Positions 53,344 to 62,358 of a stretch of 64,000 nucleotides of DNA are shown here, piece by piece (position 1 is the first letter of the stretch; each line of letters opens with the position of its first letter). Under the pieces are notes generated by a model. It did not search any database. It was not told the origin of the DNA and worked only from the letters and a program-made list of their open reading frames with translations. This stretch comes from Proruminimicrobium sp963666965. Lineage in GTDB: Bacteria > Elusimicrobiota > Endomicrobiia > Endomicrobiales > Endomicrobiaceae. The stretch lies in the NCBI GenBank assembly GCA_963666965.1, contig OY762939.1, positions 1,240,001-1,304,000 of the forward strand, given 5' to 3'. A program made the translations under genes and the position numbers.

Positions 53344-54581
53344 TGAATATATATCTTTTAATAATAGTAATATTCATGCTTGTTTCGTTTTTTATAGATT
53401 CAATCGCCGACTATTTAAACATAAAAAACATGTCTGAGGTTTTACCTGAAGAATTCAAAGGATATTACGATGAAGAAAAATATAGAAAATCACAAAACTA
53501 TCTTAAGGATAAAACTGTATTTGGTTTTATAAATTCAGCTTTTATTCTGGTTGCACAGTTGATTTTTATAATTGCAGGCGGTTTTAATTTAGTTGATAAT
53601 TTTGCAAGATCTTTCGGATACGGAGAAGTCGTATCGGGTGTTATATTCATAACTGTTCTTATCGTAATTTTTAATGTAATAAAAATACCTTTTTCGGCAT
53701 ATAATATTTTTGTAATTGAAGAAAAATATGGTTTTAACAGAATGACTGTTAAAACTTTTATATCTGATTTAATAAAAAACAACATTCTGCTTCTTGTAAT
53801 AGGACTTCCCATATTTGCTGTAATAGTTTGGTTTTTTATGTTTTACGGACAAGAATCTTGGCTTTATGCGGCAATAAGCGTTATACTTTTTGAACTTTTG
53901 ATTATGTTTGTAGCTCCGGTTCTTATAATGCCTCTGTTTAATAAATATGTGCCTGTTGAAGACGGTGATCTGAAAACCGAGCTTGAAAACTATGCAAAAC
54001 GCGAAAATTTTAAAATGAAAGGATTGTTTAAAATGGACGGTTCCAAAAGATCAACAAAAACAAATGCGTTTTTTACAGGTTTTGGAAGGTTTAGAAGAAT
54101 AGTTTTGTTCGATACTCTCATAGCCAAACATACTGTTTCAGAACTTGTTTCAGTTCTTGCCCATGAAATGGGACATTATAAAAAAGGACATATTAAAAAA
54201 TTTATGATTATGTCTTTTGTAAATACGTTTATAATGTTTTTTATTCTTTCGTTTTTTATAGCAAATCCTGATTTATTTGAAGCCTTTTCAGTTGAAAACA
54301 TCTCTGTTTACGCATCTTTCGTTTTTTTCGGATTTTTATATACGCCAATATCAATGTTTTTATCGGTAATACAGAATATTATGTCAAGAAAATACGAATA
54401 TGAAGCAGACAGATATGCCGTTGAAACTTATAAGAAGCCGGAAGCTATGATTGAAGCGCTTAAAAAACTTTCGGTTGATAATCTGTCTAATCTCACGCCT
54501 CATAAATTTAAAGTTTTTACGGAATATTCGCATCCGCCTGTACTTGAAAGAATAAAAGCGATAAAAAGTATTAAAATATAA
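53343..54581 (+). CDS. M48 membrane metallopeptidase (Ste24-like)
   Basis: 412 aa with about seven membrane helices. Zinc motif HEMGH in LAHEMGHYKKGH and the downstream Glu in YEYEADRYAV. The domain order fits the CAAX prenyl protease 1/Ste24 group; in bacteria such enzymes trim damaged membrane proteins. Overlaps the preceding M16 gene by one base. Confidence 0.88.
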   Translation: MNIYLLIIVIFMLVSFFIDSIADYLNIKNMSEVLPEEFKGYYDEEKYRKSQNYLKDKTVFGFINSAFILVAQLIFIIAGGFNLVDNFARSFGYGEVVSGVIFITVLIVIFNVIKIPFSAYNIFVIEEKYGFNRMTVKTFISDLIKNNILLLVIGLPIFAVIVWFFMFYGQESWLYAAISVILFELLIMFVAPVLIMPLFNKYVPVEDGDLKTELENYAKRENFKMKGLFKMDGSKRSTKTNAFFTGFGRFRRIVLFDTLIAKHTVSELVSVLAHEMGHYKKGHIKKFMIMSFVNTFIMFFILSFFIANPDLFEAFSVENISVYASFVFFGFLYTPISMFLSVIQNIMSRKYEYEADRYAVETYKKPEAMIEALKKLSVDNLSNLTPHKFKVFTEYSHPPVLERIKAIKSIKI

Positions 54582-54597
54582 TTAAACGGGGGATAAA

Positions 54598-55629
54598 ATG
54601 GATAAATTATTAAAAGATTTGCTGAATGCGCCCGGCATATCGGGTTATGAAGAAACTGTTGCCGAAATTATCAAAAAAGAGCTTGAAAAAAGCTGTGACA
54701 GCGTTAAAATAGATAATTTCGGAAATGTCATATCAAAAAAAGGAACCGGCAAAAAAAAGATAATGATTGCTGCCCATATGGATGAAATAGGCCTTGCCGT
54801 TAAATACATAAATGACCAGGGATATATTTATTTTATAAAAGTCGGCGGAATTTCAGACGGCGTTTTGCCAGGACAGAGAGTAATTATAAAGTCTCAAAAG
54901 GGAGACGTTTACGGAATAATAGGGACAAAACCGCCGCATCTTCAGACGCCGGATGAAAGAAATAAAGTGGTTTCTTATGATAATATGTTTATAGATATCG
55001 GATGTTCAAAGAGAGATGAAGTCCTTGAAAAAATTGATATCGGAGACCAGATAATATTTGAACCGAATGCAGGAATTCTTAACGGAGATATTTATTACGG
55101 AAAAGCCGTTGACAACAGAGCCGGCTGCTATGCGATGATAAAAATCATGGAAAAACTTTCAGTAAACGCCGAAGTTTACGGAGTTGCAACAGCCCAGGAA
55201 GAAGTAGGTCTTAAGGGTGCAAAAACGTCTTCTTTTGCCGTAAATCCAGATTTTGCTCTCATAGTAGACACTACAACTGCAGGAGATGTTCCGGGAATTG
55301 AAGGGAAAGTATCTTCTTTAAAACTCGGTGAAGGCATTGCAATTACTCTTATTGAAGCAAGCGGAAGAGGAACAATAGTAAATAACAAAATAAGAAAAAT
55401 GATGCTTGAGGCAGCAAGAGAAAATAATATAAAACACCAGCTTGACGTAATAGACGGCGGCATGACCGACGGTGCAACTATTTATATAAACAGAGAGGGG
55501 ATTCTTACCGGTATTTTAAGTCTTCCTACAAGATATCTGCATGCTTCAAGTTCGGTTTTTAATATAAAGGATTTGGATTCGGCTGTTGAGCTTGGCATTA
55601 AAGCAATAGAAAAATTCGTGAAGTTATAA
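54598..55629 (+). CDS. M42 family aminopeptidase
   Basis: 343 aa. Metal ligands are in AHMDEIGL, AVDNRAG, AQEEVGLKGA and VDTTTAGD, all present. It is the FrvX/glutamyl aminopeptidase type, a large cytoplasmic tetrahedral complex that degrades peptides. GGGG lies eight bases before the ATG. Last gene of the peptidase cluster, before a terminator. Confidence 0.9.
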   Translation: MDKLLKDLLNAPGISGYEETVAEIIKKELEKSCDSVKIDNFGNVISKKGTGKKKIMIAAHMDEIGLAVKYINDQGYIYFIKVGGISDGVLPGQRVIIKSQKGDVYGIIGTKPPHLQTPDERNKVVSYDNMFIDIGCSKRDEVLEKIDIGDQIIFEPNAGILNGDIYYGKAVDNRAGCYAMIKIMEKLSVNAEVYGVATAQEEVGLKGAKTSSFAVNPDFALIVDTTTAGDVPGIEGKVSSLKLGEGIAITLIEASGRGTIVNNKIRKMMLEAARENNIKHQLDVIDGGMTDGATIYINREGILTGILSLPTRYLHASSSVFNIKDLDSAVELGIKAIEKFVKL

Positions 55630-55673
55630 CGATTTCAATTTTTCGCCTGAAAATTAAAAATCTAAAAAAATAT

Positions 55674-55705
55674 AAAAAATTCAAAGGAACCCCTTTGAAT
55701 TTTTT
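55674..55705. terminator. bidirectional terminator after the M42 gene
   Basis: Perfect 14-base inverted repeat (55674-55687, 55692-55705), core TTCAAAGG/CCTTTGAA, with A and T tracts on either side. It can stop the plus-strand peptidase operon and the minus-strand comF transcript. Confidence 0.85.
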
Positions 55706-55828
55706 ATTTCCTCTCAAATATTAAAGTTTAAAAAAAGCAGTTTTTGCCGCATTAGAGTATGCCTTTGACTGAAATATTTTTTACTGCAAAAATTTAAAAT
55801 TATAAATTTTTAATCGTTGATGTTCGAA

Positions 55829-55863
55829 GTCATTTCCGTTTCATTATGTTTTAAGGAAATGAC
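55829..55863. repeat. short inverted repeat
   Basis: GTCATTTCC (55829-55837) and GGAAATGAC (55855-55863) with a 17-base loop. No T tract follows. Unknown function; the rest of 55706-55920 shows no gene. Confidence 0.5.
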
Positions 55864-55923
55864 AAGTTCAGCGATGACAGTAAAAAATATAAAGGAATAT
55901 ACTCTGCGGCGGGTCTTTTTTGA

Positions 55924-56191
55924 GGGCAATCTAACAAATATAAAACATTTGTGCTGCTAAAATTTTTGAAAATCAATTTGTATATTTTGTGCAGGAGAGT
56001 AGTTTTCACTACTTTACAAACAAAATGTGCAAATTTATCAAAAAGTCACGCAGCCCGAAGGGTTAGTGCCCAAACAGCGTTCTGCTTCGTTAGACTTCCT
56101 CGTAATAGACTCGCTATTACTTCGTCACTCTGCCTCGCATATCATCTGTTTTGACAGCTAACACAATTGCTTTATATTTGTTAGATTGCCC
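55924..56191. mobile_element. MITE-like element with terminal inverted repeats
   Basis: The left end GGGCAATCTAACAAATATAA (55924-55943) is repeated perfectly in reverse complement at the right end (to 56191), the match covering at least 21 bases and continuing imperfectly inward (xCAxTTGTG). The element is 268 bp, flanked by TGA on both sides (55921-55923 and 56192-56194). It holds no gene of its own; short open frames inside have no family match. The interior is more GC-rich than the surroundings. It fits a non-autonomous element or remnant. Confidence 0.7.
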
Positions 56192-56224
56192 TGAACTTTT
56201 TAGACTCGTGATAAAAAGTAACTT

Positions 56225-56956
56225 TTATAGTTCAGTGCGGGCGACAGCGGCGACAAATACTTTTTTTGCTCCTGATTTTTTAAGAAGTTCGGCGCAGACG
56301 TTTGCCGTTGCGCATGTCGTTGCAACGTCGTCCACAAGAAGAATAGTTTTACCTTTTAGAATATTTTCATATTTTTTGTTTATTGAAAAAGAATTTTTAA
56401 GATTTTCATTTCTGTCATTTCTGTTCAGCCCGAACTGCGGTTTTGTATATGATTTTCTAACTATGATTTTTTCATTTAAAGGCTTGTTGATTTCAACTGC
56501 TATTTCTCTTGCAAGAAGCGATGTTTGGTTATAACCTCTTAAAAATTTTTTAATAAAATGCAAAGGAACCGGAATTATAATATCGGCTTGTTTATCCCAA
56601 TTTTCTTTCAATACCAAATCGGCTACCGGGCCGGCCAAATCTTTTGCAAGAAAAAGACGCTGCGAATATTTAAATTTATGAATAAGTTTTTTAATGTTGT
56701 CTTTATAAATATAAGGTGTTTTTAATAAATTAAAATATATTTTTGAATGTTTGCAGTCGTAACAATGTTCGCCGCCGTCTTTTAGAGGCATTGAGCAAAC
56801 AGCACATTTTAATCCGTTGTTTTCTGGAAATGTTTTTAAACATTGCGCGCATACATTGTCTGCGGCAGATAAAGGCATGTTTTTTCCGCAGCATGAGCAT
56901 GTTCTCGGGAAAACAAGATACCAGATTAAATTTAATAATTTTTTCAATAAATTCAT
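56225..56956 (-). CDS. comF: ComF family phosphoribosyltransferase-like protein
   Basis: 243 aa. Two N-terminal zinc-type pairs (CSCCGKN, CAQCLKTF, CAVCSMP, CYDC) and a C-terminal type I PRTase motif ILLVDDVATTCAT. ComF proteins take part in DNA uptake in competent bacteria and are widespread without that role. It starts eight bases after the giant upstream gene and shares its transcript. Confidence 0.88.
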   Translation of the reverse strand: MNLLKKLLNLIWYLVFPRTCSCCGKNMPLSAADNVCAQCLKTFPENNGLKCAVCSMPLKDGGEHCYDCKHSKIYFNLLKTPYIYKDNIKKLIHKFKYSQRLFLAKDLAGPVADLVLKENWDKQADIIIPVPLHFIKKFLRGYNQTSLLAREIAVEINKPLNEKIIVRKSYTKPQFGLNRNDRNENLKNSFSINKKYENILKGKTILLVDDVATTCATANVCAELLKKSGAKKVFVAAVARTEL

Positions 56957-56963
56957 TTTATAT

Positions 56964-59900
56964 TTAAAACTGTATAGTCAGCCTGCTTCCGAATTCAATA
57001 ACCGTATAGTTATTGTCCGGAGTATAAGTATATAAATATCTTGAAAGTCCTGCTATAAGAGCGCACCTGAAATTACTTGATATTTCATAATCGGCGTTTA
57101 CCTTAAAACCAAAATTTTGCAGATTATTGCTCTGTATGTTGACTCCTGAACTCTGTGTTTTATAAAACACGTTTGAATCAAATATAAGCCTGTTTTTTAA
57201 AGGAATTACTCCGAAAATAGGCAGTTTGATGCCCGCAGGGAATATGAGGTCTGAGTTTATCTGTCCGATTATTGAATTTGTAAGTATCTGAGTTGAAAGT
57301 TTTCCTGTTGAATTCCTTGCCCATTCCTGTGAGTTTTCATATTTTAAACTCATTCTCCACTGTTTTACGTTTATTCCGCTTTGCACAAGCCATGAAAAAA
57401 TCTGGCCTTCGCTTATAGGCACATTTTTGGCGATATCGGTTTCGTTTGAATTTGTGTTTGACGCTCCGAAAAGAAGGTCAAGTCTTTTAAGAAGTTTAAA
57501 TCTGTAATCGCCTCCGTAAGTTATACTTTCTCCGTAAGAAACTGCTCTTTCCACGACAGTTTTTTTGTTATGCCTGATATTTAACTGCGTATCGCTCATC
57601 CAACTGAATTCGAATAAATTTTCAAATTTGTTCATTCCTATCAGAATATCCGGCCATATTCTTGTATAAGAATCTTTAAATGTTCCGGTTATGTATGATT
57701 CTTCCTGCCCTTCGGTGAAAGTAAAATTTAACGTCATTGTTTTTATAGGCATAAGTTTGCCCTGCAGATTAAAAGTATCAAAAGGACTGTATCTTCCTAT
57801 AACTCTCCTGTCGTCTCTTTTAACGACAGATTTGACTATATAGGATGTTGTTGAAGAAGTTATTTCGTTTATATCTTTGAGCAGATTATCTCTTACCCAT
57901 AATTTATCAAATCCTATAGAATAGAATCCTTTTTCGATATTTGAATAGGCGTCTGAATCCTGCATTCTGTAAGAAGTCGTAAAAGACAGCGATTTTAAAC
58001 AGTTAAGATTTACGACGTCTATTACCTGCAGATTCCATGTAAGTTCCGTTGTTCCGAGTCTTTCAATGTATTTTGTTTGGCCGGGATATACAATGGTTGT
58101 TGTCTGCGTGCTGTAAGTTAAATCATAAGTTTCTTTTGTGTTTATATGGTAAATAAGGCTCGGCTGAAACCATTTCGTCATCTGAAAATTTAAACTTGCT
58201 CCTACATCCTGGTTTAACGATTTGTCATAATATATTTCATAGGCAAAATATTCTTTGTTTTTTTCGTTTACTTTGCTTAAAATATAAGTCGGCGAAAAAG
58301 TAACGCTGTCAAAAAATTTAAAAGGCGTTTTAACGCCCCATGTTTCTGTTTTTTCAAGAGTTAAAAAATCTTTTATGTCCAAGTATTTCTTTGCTGTGTC
58401 AAGATCAAGAAAAGAATCGGAATCTGTTATGGTGACGGACGGATACTTTTTATAAGCTGAATTTACAAGTCTGTAATCTCCGTTTAAATTTGTCGGCAGC
58501 AAATCGAATTCTATTGGGTTTGTATATGTCAGGTTTGCATAAATGCTTTCGGCATCTTCAAGCCTTTTAATTTCCTGAGTATCCTTAAGAGCTCTTGCAT
58601 ATTGCAGAGAAACTCTCGGAAGGTCATTTCCTGCTGACAAAACCGTTTCTGCTTTGCCGTTATATGTAATAACCGTTCCTTCGTCAAGCAATGATACTTT
58701 ATCGGATTCATTTGTCTGCGCAGAAGGAGTTATTATTCTTAATTTTGATACCGAAAGATTTAAAGGAAGAACGTCTATCCCGCTTACATTTAATCCCTTA
58801 AAGCCCAGAGCAGCCGTATCTTCAAGATAATCTCTGTTATAAGTGCCAGGCGCAAAAGACTGGAAATTTTTATCTATGCTTTTTCTGCTTAAAGAAAGAT
58901 TGACCGGTCCTATAAGATCAGTTCCTCTCCATCTTAAATTTGTATTGACCTTCCATGCATTTCCGTCTTTAGTTTTTGCTCCGGTCACATGTATTTCATT
59001 AATCCAGATTTCACCTGCATCAGCCTGATTCGTTTTTATTCCGGTCTGCAGATATGCCACCTTGCTCAGAGACGGATTACCGACTATCGTTATTGTGCCG
59101 CCGTCCGTGCTTATCCATTTTGAAGCCACGGCGCTGTATTCCTGTTTTATGGTAATAAGAGTCCATTTTCCTTTTAGACTGTCCGTAACGGGAAGAGAAT
59201 ACTGCAGATAATTATTGTCATCGGCTCCGGCTCTCATTATGATTTCGCTCGGGGTTGCGGCAGTTGTTGAAGATACAAAAACGAAAAATTTAAAATTGTC
59301 ATAAAGCGATATGTCGATTCCGTTTCCGTAATAAGTTGTTTTTGCATAAAATTCATCATTTGCCGAATAAGAATTATAAACCATTTTCAATGATTGTTCG
59401 TCTATTACGGTATTTCCGCTCAATTCATAAAGGCTTCTGTAGTCAGGATTGCTTAAAAGAGAAATATAATTAGGATCATCTCTTCCGATTGACGAAGTTT
59501 TAAGTTCACTTAAAGCGTTTGATTTGCTCTCTTTCCATTTATTGCCTATTATCGAAATTTTTCCTATTGTAATAGTTCCTGCATCTCCTGCGGTATTGGA
59601 CAGTGTCAGCCTTGCAACTTTAATGCTTCTCCATTTATCCTGATCGGCTTCTGTGACTATATCAAGAGGTATTTGTATTTTCTTCCAGCCGGTCCAGTCT
59701 ACAGTGACCGCAAAACTGCTGACGTTGAGTTCGTATCTGTCCAGAATATTGTTGCCATTTAAATCTTCCGTATCTATTTTGCCGTTATGCGGTCCTATTT
59801 TGGAAATTCCCTGAGACGAGTCAAAATTGTAAAAGTCGCGTCCGACATCTTCCCATGCAGTTAAAAGTCCGTCGCCGTCTTTATCTTCGGTATGAGGACC

Positions 59901-62348
59901 GGTTTTTATGCTTCCGTCTTCAAGAACCTGTCCATACATTCCGTCCGTATCTTCACTTATTGAAGTTGCGTAATCAAGACGCAGAGTAGTGTTTTTGCCG
60001 TCTCCTTTCACCCACATTTCAACATAAAGTTTATTTGAAAAATCATTACCTGCCGTATTTATTATCTGAACTATCGAAGCCGTCGGACGGCTTAAAAGGT
60101 TATACGATATATCCATAACCTGCTGTTTTTCTCCGGAAATAATTTCAAGATTAGGATCAATTTCTCTTTTTTCAATATCGTATGTTTTTAATGCGATCGA
60201 ATTTGTGTTGTAACGCGTTCCGTCCGGAGTTGCGGCATAAAACCAGGAGTCATATATCATTGAAAGAACGTTTTCCTGTTTTGCGCCTTCCATTGACTCA
60301 ATAATTGCTTTTCCTGTCGTATTTGCCTGATATTTGCTTATTGCATATTCGGCTCCCGCGGATATTGAAAGGTCATCAGTAATTTGTATATCGTTTATTT
60401 TAGTATCAACTTCTCCGATTAATGAACTTGACGGAGTATTGTACAAATCAGGAACAATGGTATCTTTCGCCGAAAATTCATATATAAAACTGCCTCCTAA
60501 TGAAAGCTTGTTAAAATCATATTGACTTCTGAACCCTACCAAAGTAGCGCCGCTTGCGCTTGAGCCAAGAGGGGAATAATCATATGAAACATCTATTACT
60601 GAATTTTCTGTTATAAGGCTTTCTTTTAAAATTGTAAGGATGCCTAGGTCGTAATCTATAAAGTAATCTTCATTTATTTTAAGAGTCGCTCCGTCTATTA
60701 TTACTTTTTCAGACATCGGAACTATTCCCGTTCTCAAAGTAAATATTTTCACTTTATATCTGTATTCTGTAACAAAATTATATAAATGCGTGCCTGAAGC
60801 ATACAAACTGTCGTGAAGAGGCAGAGTATTATCCGGATTTTTAGGTTCAACAGGAGCAAGGCTGAAAATTCCGTTTTCAAAATCTACGATTATATTGTTT
60901 GTGCCGTTAGGAATATTCGGATATTGCGGAACGGGTTTATTTCCAGGATTTATCCTTGAAGGGATATTATTGTTTAAGTCTTTTATCTGAAGAATAAAAT
61001 TGCCTCTTCCGTCGTCCCTTGTAATCTGGTAGTTGCCGAGGCTGTAATAAGTAAAAAGCTCGGTAGTCATCATATCCGTGCTTCTTGTATTATTTGTATC
61101 TTTGATTACCTGCGGGTTTCCGCTTGTAGTATCTGAAAGCCATGTGCCGTCGGAATACTGGTAATCTATTGCTATTATGTATTGAGCCGATAAAACATTT
61201 TTAAAGGCCAAAACGCCTGTATTATAATCAAGAGTATAATCCTGTCCTGCCGTCATCTGAACAAAATTTCCTCTGTATTCAAATACAGAGTAAGGATTTC
61301 TCATTGATTTAAGAACTGTATTTGTAGATATGACAATATAATCCGACGCCTGTACTTTTGTTTTATCTATATATACTTTTAAGGTATTTTGTCTTATTGT
61401 TTTCGGATTATTAGGATCCTGTATTACGGAATAATACTTATATCTGATATAGGAAGTATCCGCAATTACTAATTTTTCAAGTTTAGTGTTTCCTTTAAAC
61501 TGTTTGCTTTCAGAATAACCTTTTGTCTTTGAAAAAAAAGTTCTTGTTGTAAGGCCTTTATATTTTGTGTCGAGCTTTACGCCGAAAAGTTCTTTTGAAT
61601 ATGCAGTAAATTCCGTGCTCGGCAGAGAAACTGTAATATCTCCGAAAGCTGCCTCCTGCACAAATTCTTCAGGATGCCCCTTATAAACTATTGAAATATC
61701 TTTTTTGTCGCTGTATGTGTCATCGTAATCAATATTAAGAGTCAATCTGTCGCTTACTGTTCCCTTAATTTTCATCTGCAGTTCCTGATCCATTGAAAAA
61801 GACGATAAATCAGCTCTTTTGCCTGATTCAGGTTTATCGTAAATTGTAGAAGTATATGTAACGCCTATTAATTTACGGCCGGTTAAAAGCAATTTTGAAT
61901 CCATAGGCAGAGTAGTGTAATATTCTGAAGAAAGTATTGATGCTTTTGGCTTTTCAATATATTTCTCTTTTCTTTTTGAGGTTGAAGAACTTGTTGAAAT
62001 TGTGTTAAGGATCTGTTTTCCGGAAAGCCCCTGCGCTGTGACAGTTGGAACATTTACGGCATAAGAAGCCGTGCTTGTTGATTCTATGATGGCTCCTGAC
62101 TGATAATAAGTGCCGACATCATCCATATTTTTATCATTTACAGACATAGGAACTGATTTATCTAAAGATATTTTTTTTTGATCCGTATCCTCTACAATAT
62201 CAGGCTGGCTGACATCTGCTGTATCAATGGCCACGTCTTCATTTGAAAATGTTACAGAATCCGGTGATACAGTAACCGTATCTGCGGCATATAGGAAAGC
62301 GCTCAGCAGAATCAATAAAACAGATAATATGAAATAGATTTTTTTCAT
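56964..62348 (-). CDS. SprA-like giant outer-membrane protein
   Basis: 1794 aa with a signal peptide (about 1-21). Segments resembling SprA, the T9SS outer-membrane translocon: FGDITVSLPSTEFTAYSKE followed by LFGVKLDTKYKG, and later a GATLKINEDYFIDYDLGILTI repeat unit. Calcium-type D-x-D-x-D-G motifs occur (DKDGDGLL, DLNGNNIL). Beta-strand rich throughout, ending in the aromatic RLTIQF expected of an outer-membrane barrel. SprA of Bacteroidota is about 2400 aa, so this is shorter. No other T9SS genes (PorV, GldK-N) are in the window. Confidence 0.72.
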   Translation of the reverse strand: MKKIYFILSVLLILLSAFLYAADTVTVSPDSVTFSNEDVAIDTADVSQPDIVEDTDQKKISLDKSVPMSVNDKNMDDVGTYYQSGAIIESTSTASYAVNVPTVTAQGLSGKQILNTISTSSSTSKRKEKYIEKPKASILSSEYYTTLPMDSKLLLTGRKLIGVTYTSTIYDKPESGKRADLSSFSMDQELQMKIKGTVSDRLTLNIDYDDTYSDKKDISIVYKGHPEEFVQEAAFGDITVSLPSTEFTAYSKELFGVKLDTKYKGLTTRTFFSKTKGYSESKQFKGNTKLEKLVIADTSYIRYKYYSVIQDPNNPKTIRQNTLKVYIDKTKVQASDYIVISTNTVLKSMRNPYSVFEYRGNFVQMTAGQDYTLDYNTGVLAFKNVLSAQYIIAIDYQYSDGTWLSDTTSGNPQVIKDTNNTRSTDMMTTELFTYYSLGNYQITRDDGRGNFILQIKDLNNNIPSRINPGNKPVPQYPNIPNGTNNIIVDFENGIFSLAPVEPKNPDNTLPLHDSLYASGTHLYNFVTEYRYKVKIFTLRTGIVPMSEKVIIDGATLKINEDYFIDYDLGILTILKESLITENSVIDVSYDYSPLGSSASGATLVGFRSQYDFNKLSLGGSFIYEFSAKDTIVPDLYNTPSSSLIGEVDTKINDIQITDDLSISAGAEYAISKYQANTTGKAIIESMEGAKQENVLSMIYDSWFYAATPDGTRYNTNSIALKTYDIEKREIDPNLEIISGEKQQVMDISYNLLSRPTASIVQIINTAGNDFSNKLYVEMWVKGDGKNTTLRLDYATSISEDTDGMYGQVLEDGSIKTGPHTEDKDGDGLLTAWEDVGRDFYNFDSSQGISKIGPHNGKIDTEDLNGNNILDRYELNVSSFAVTVDWTGWKKIQIPLDIVTEADQDKWRSIKVARLTLSNTAGDAGTITIGKISIIGNKWKESKSNALSELKTSSIGRDDPNYISLLSNPDYRSLYELSGNTVIDEQSLKMVYNSYSANDEFYAKTTYYGNGIDISLYDNFKFFVFVSSTTAATPSEIIMRAGADDNNYLQYSLPVTDSLKGKWTLITIKQEYSAVASKWISTDGGTITIVGNPSLSKVAYLQTGIKTNQADAGEIWINEIHVTGAKTKDGNAWKVNTNLRWRGTDLIGPVNLSLSRKSIDKNFQSFAPGTYNRDYLEDTAALGFKGLNVSGIDVLPLNLSVSKLRIITPSAQTNESDKVSLLDEGTVITYNGKAETVLSAGNDLPRVSLQYARALKDTQEIKRLEDAESIYANLTYTNPIEFDLLPTNLNGDYRLVNSAYKKYPSVTITDSDSFLDLDTAKKYLDIKDFLTLEKTETWGVKTPFKFFDSVTFSPTYILSKVNEKNKEYFAYEIYYDKSLNQDVGASLNFQMTKWFQPSLIYHINTKETYDLTYSTQTTTIVYPGQTKYIERLGTTELTWNLQVIDVVNLNCLKSLSFTTSYRMQDSDAYSNIEKGFYSIGFDKLWVRDNLLKDINEITSSTTSYIVKSVVKRDDRRVIGRYSPFDTFNLQGKLMPIKTMTLNFTFTEGQEESYITGTFKDSYTRIWPDILIGMNKFENLFEFSWMSDTQLNIRHNKKTVVERAVSYGESITYGGDYRFKLLKRLDLLFGASNTNSNETDIAKNVPISEGQIFSWLVQSGINVKQWRMSLKYENSQEWARNSTGKLSTQILTNSIIGQINSDLIFPAGIKLPIFGVIPLKNRLIFDSNVFYKTQSSGVNIQSNNLQNFGFKVNADYEISSNFRCALIAGLSRYLYTYTPDNNYTVIEFGSRLTIQF

Positions 62349-62358
62349 TACTGATTTT

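Noticed and set aside
55951..56154. 67-aa open frame inside the inverted-repeat element
   Set aside because: No ribosome site, no family features, and it lies wholly within the non-coding element.
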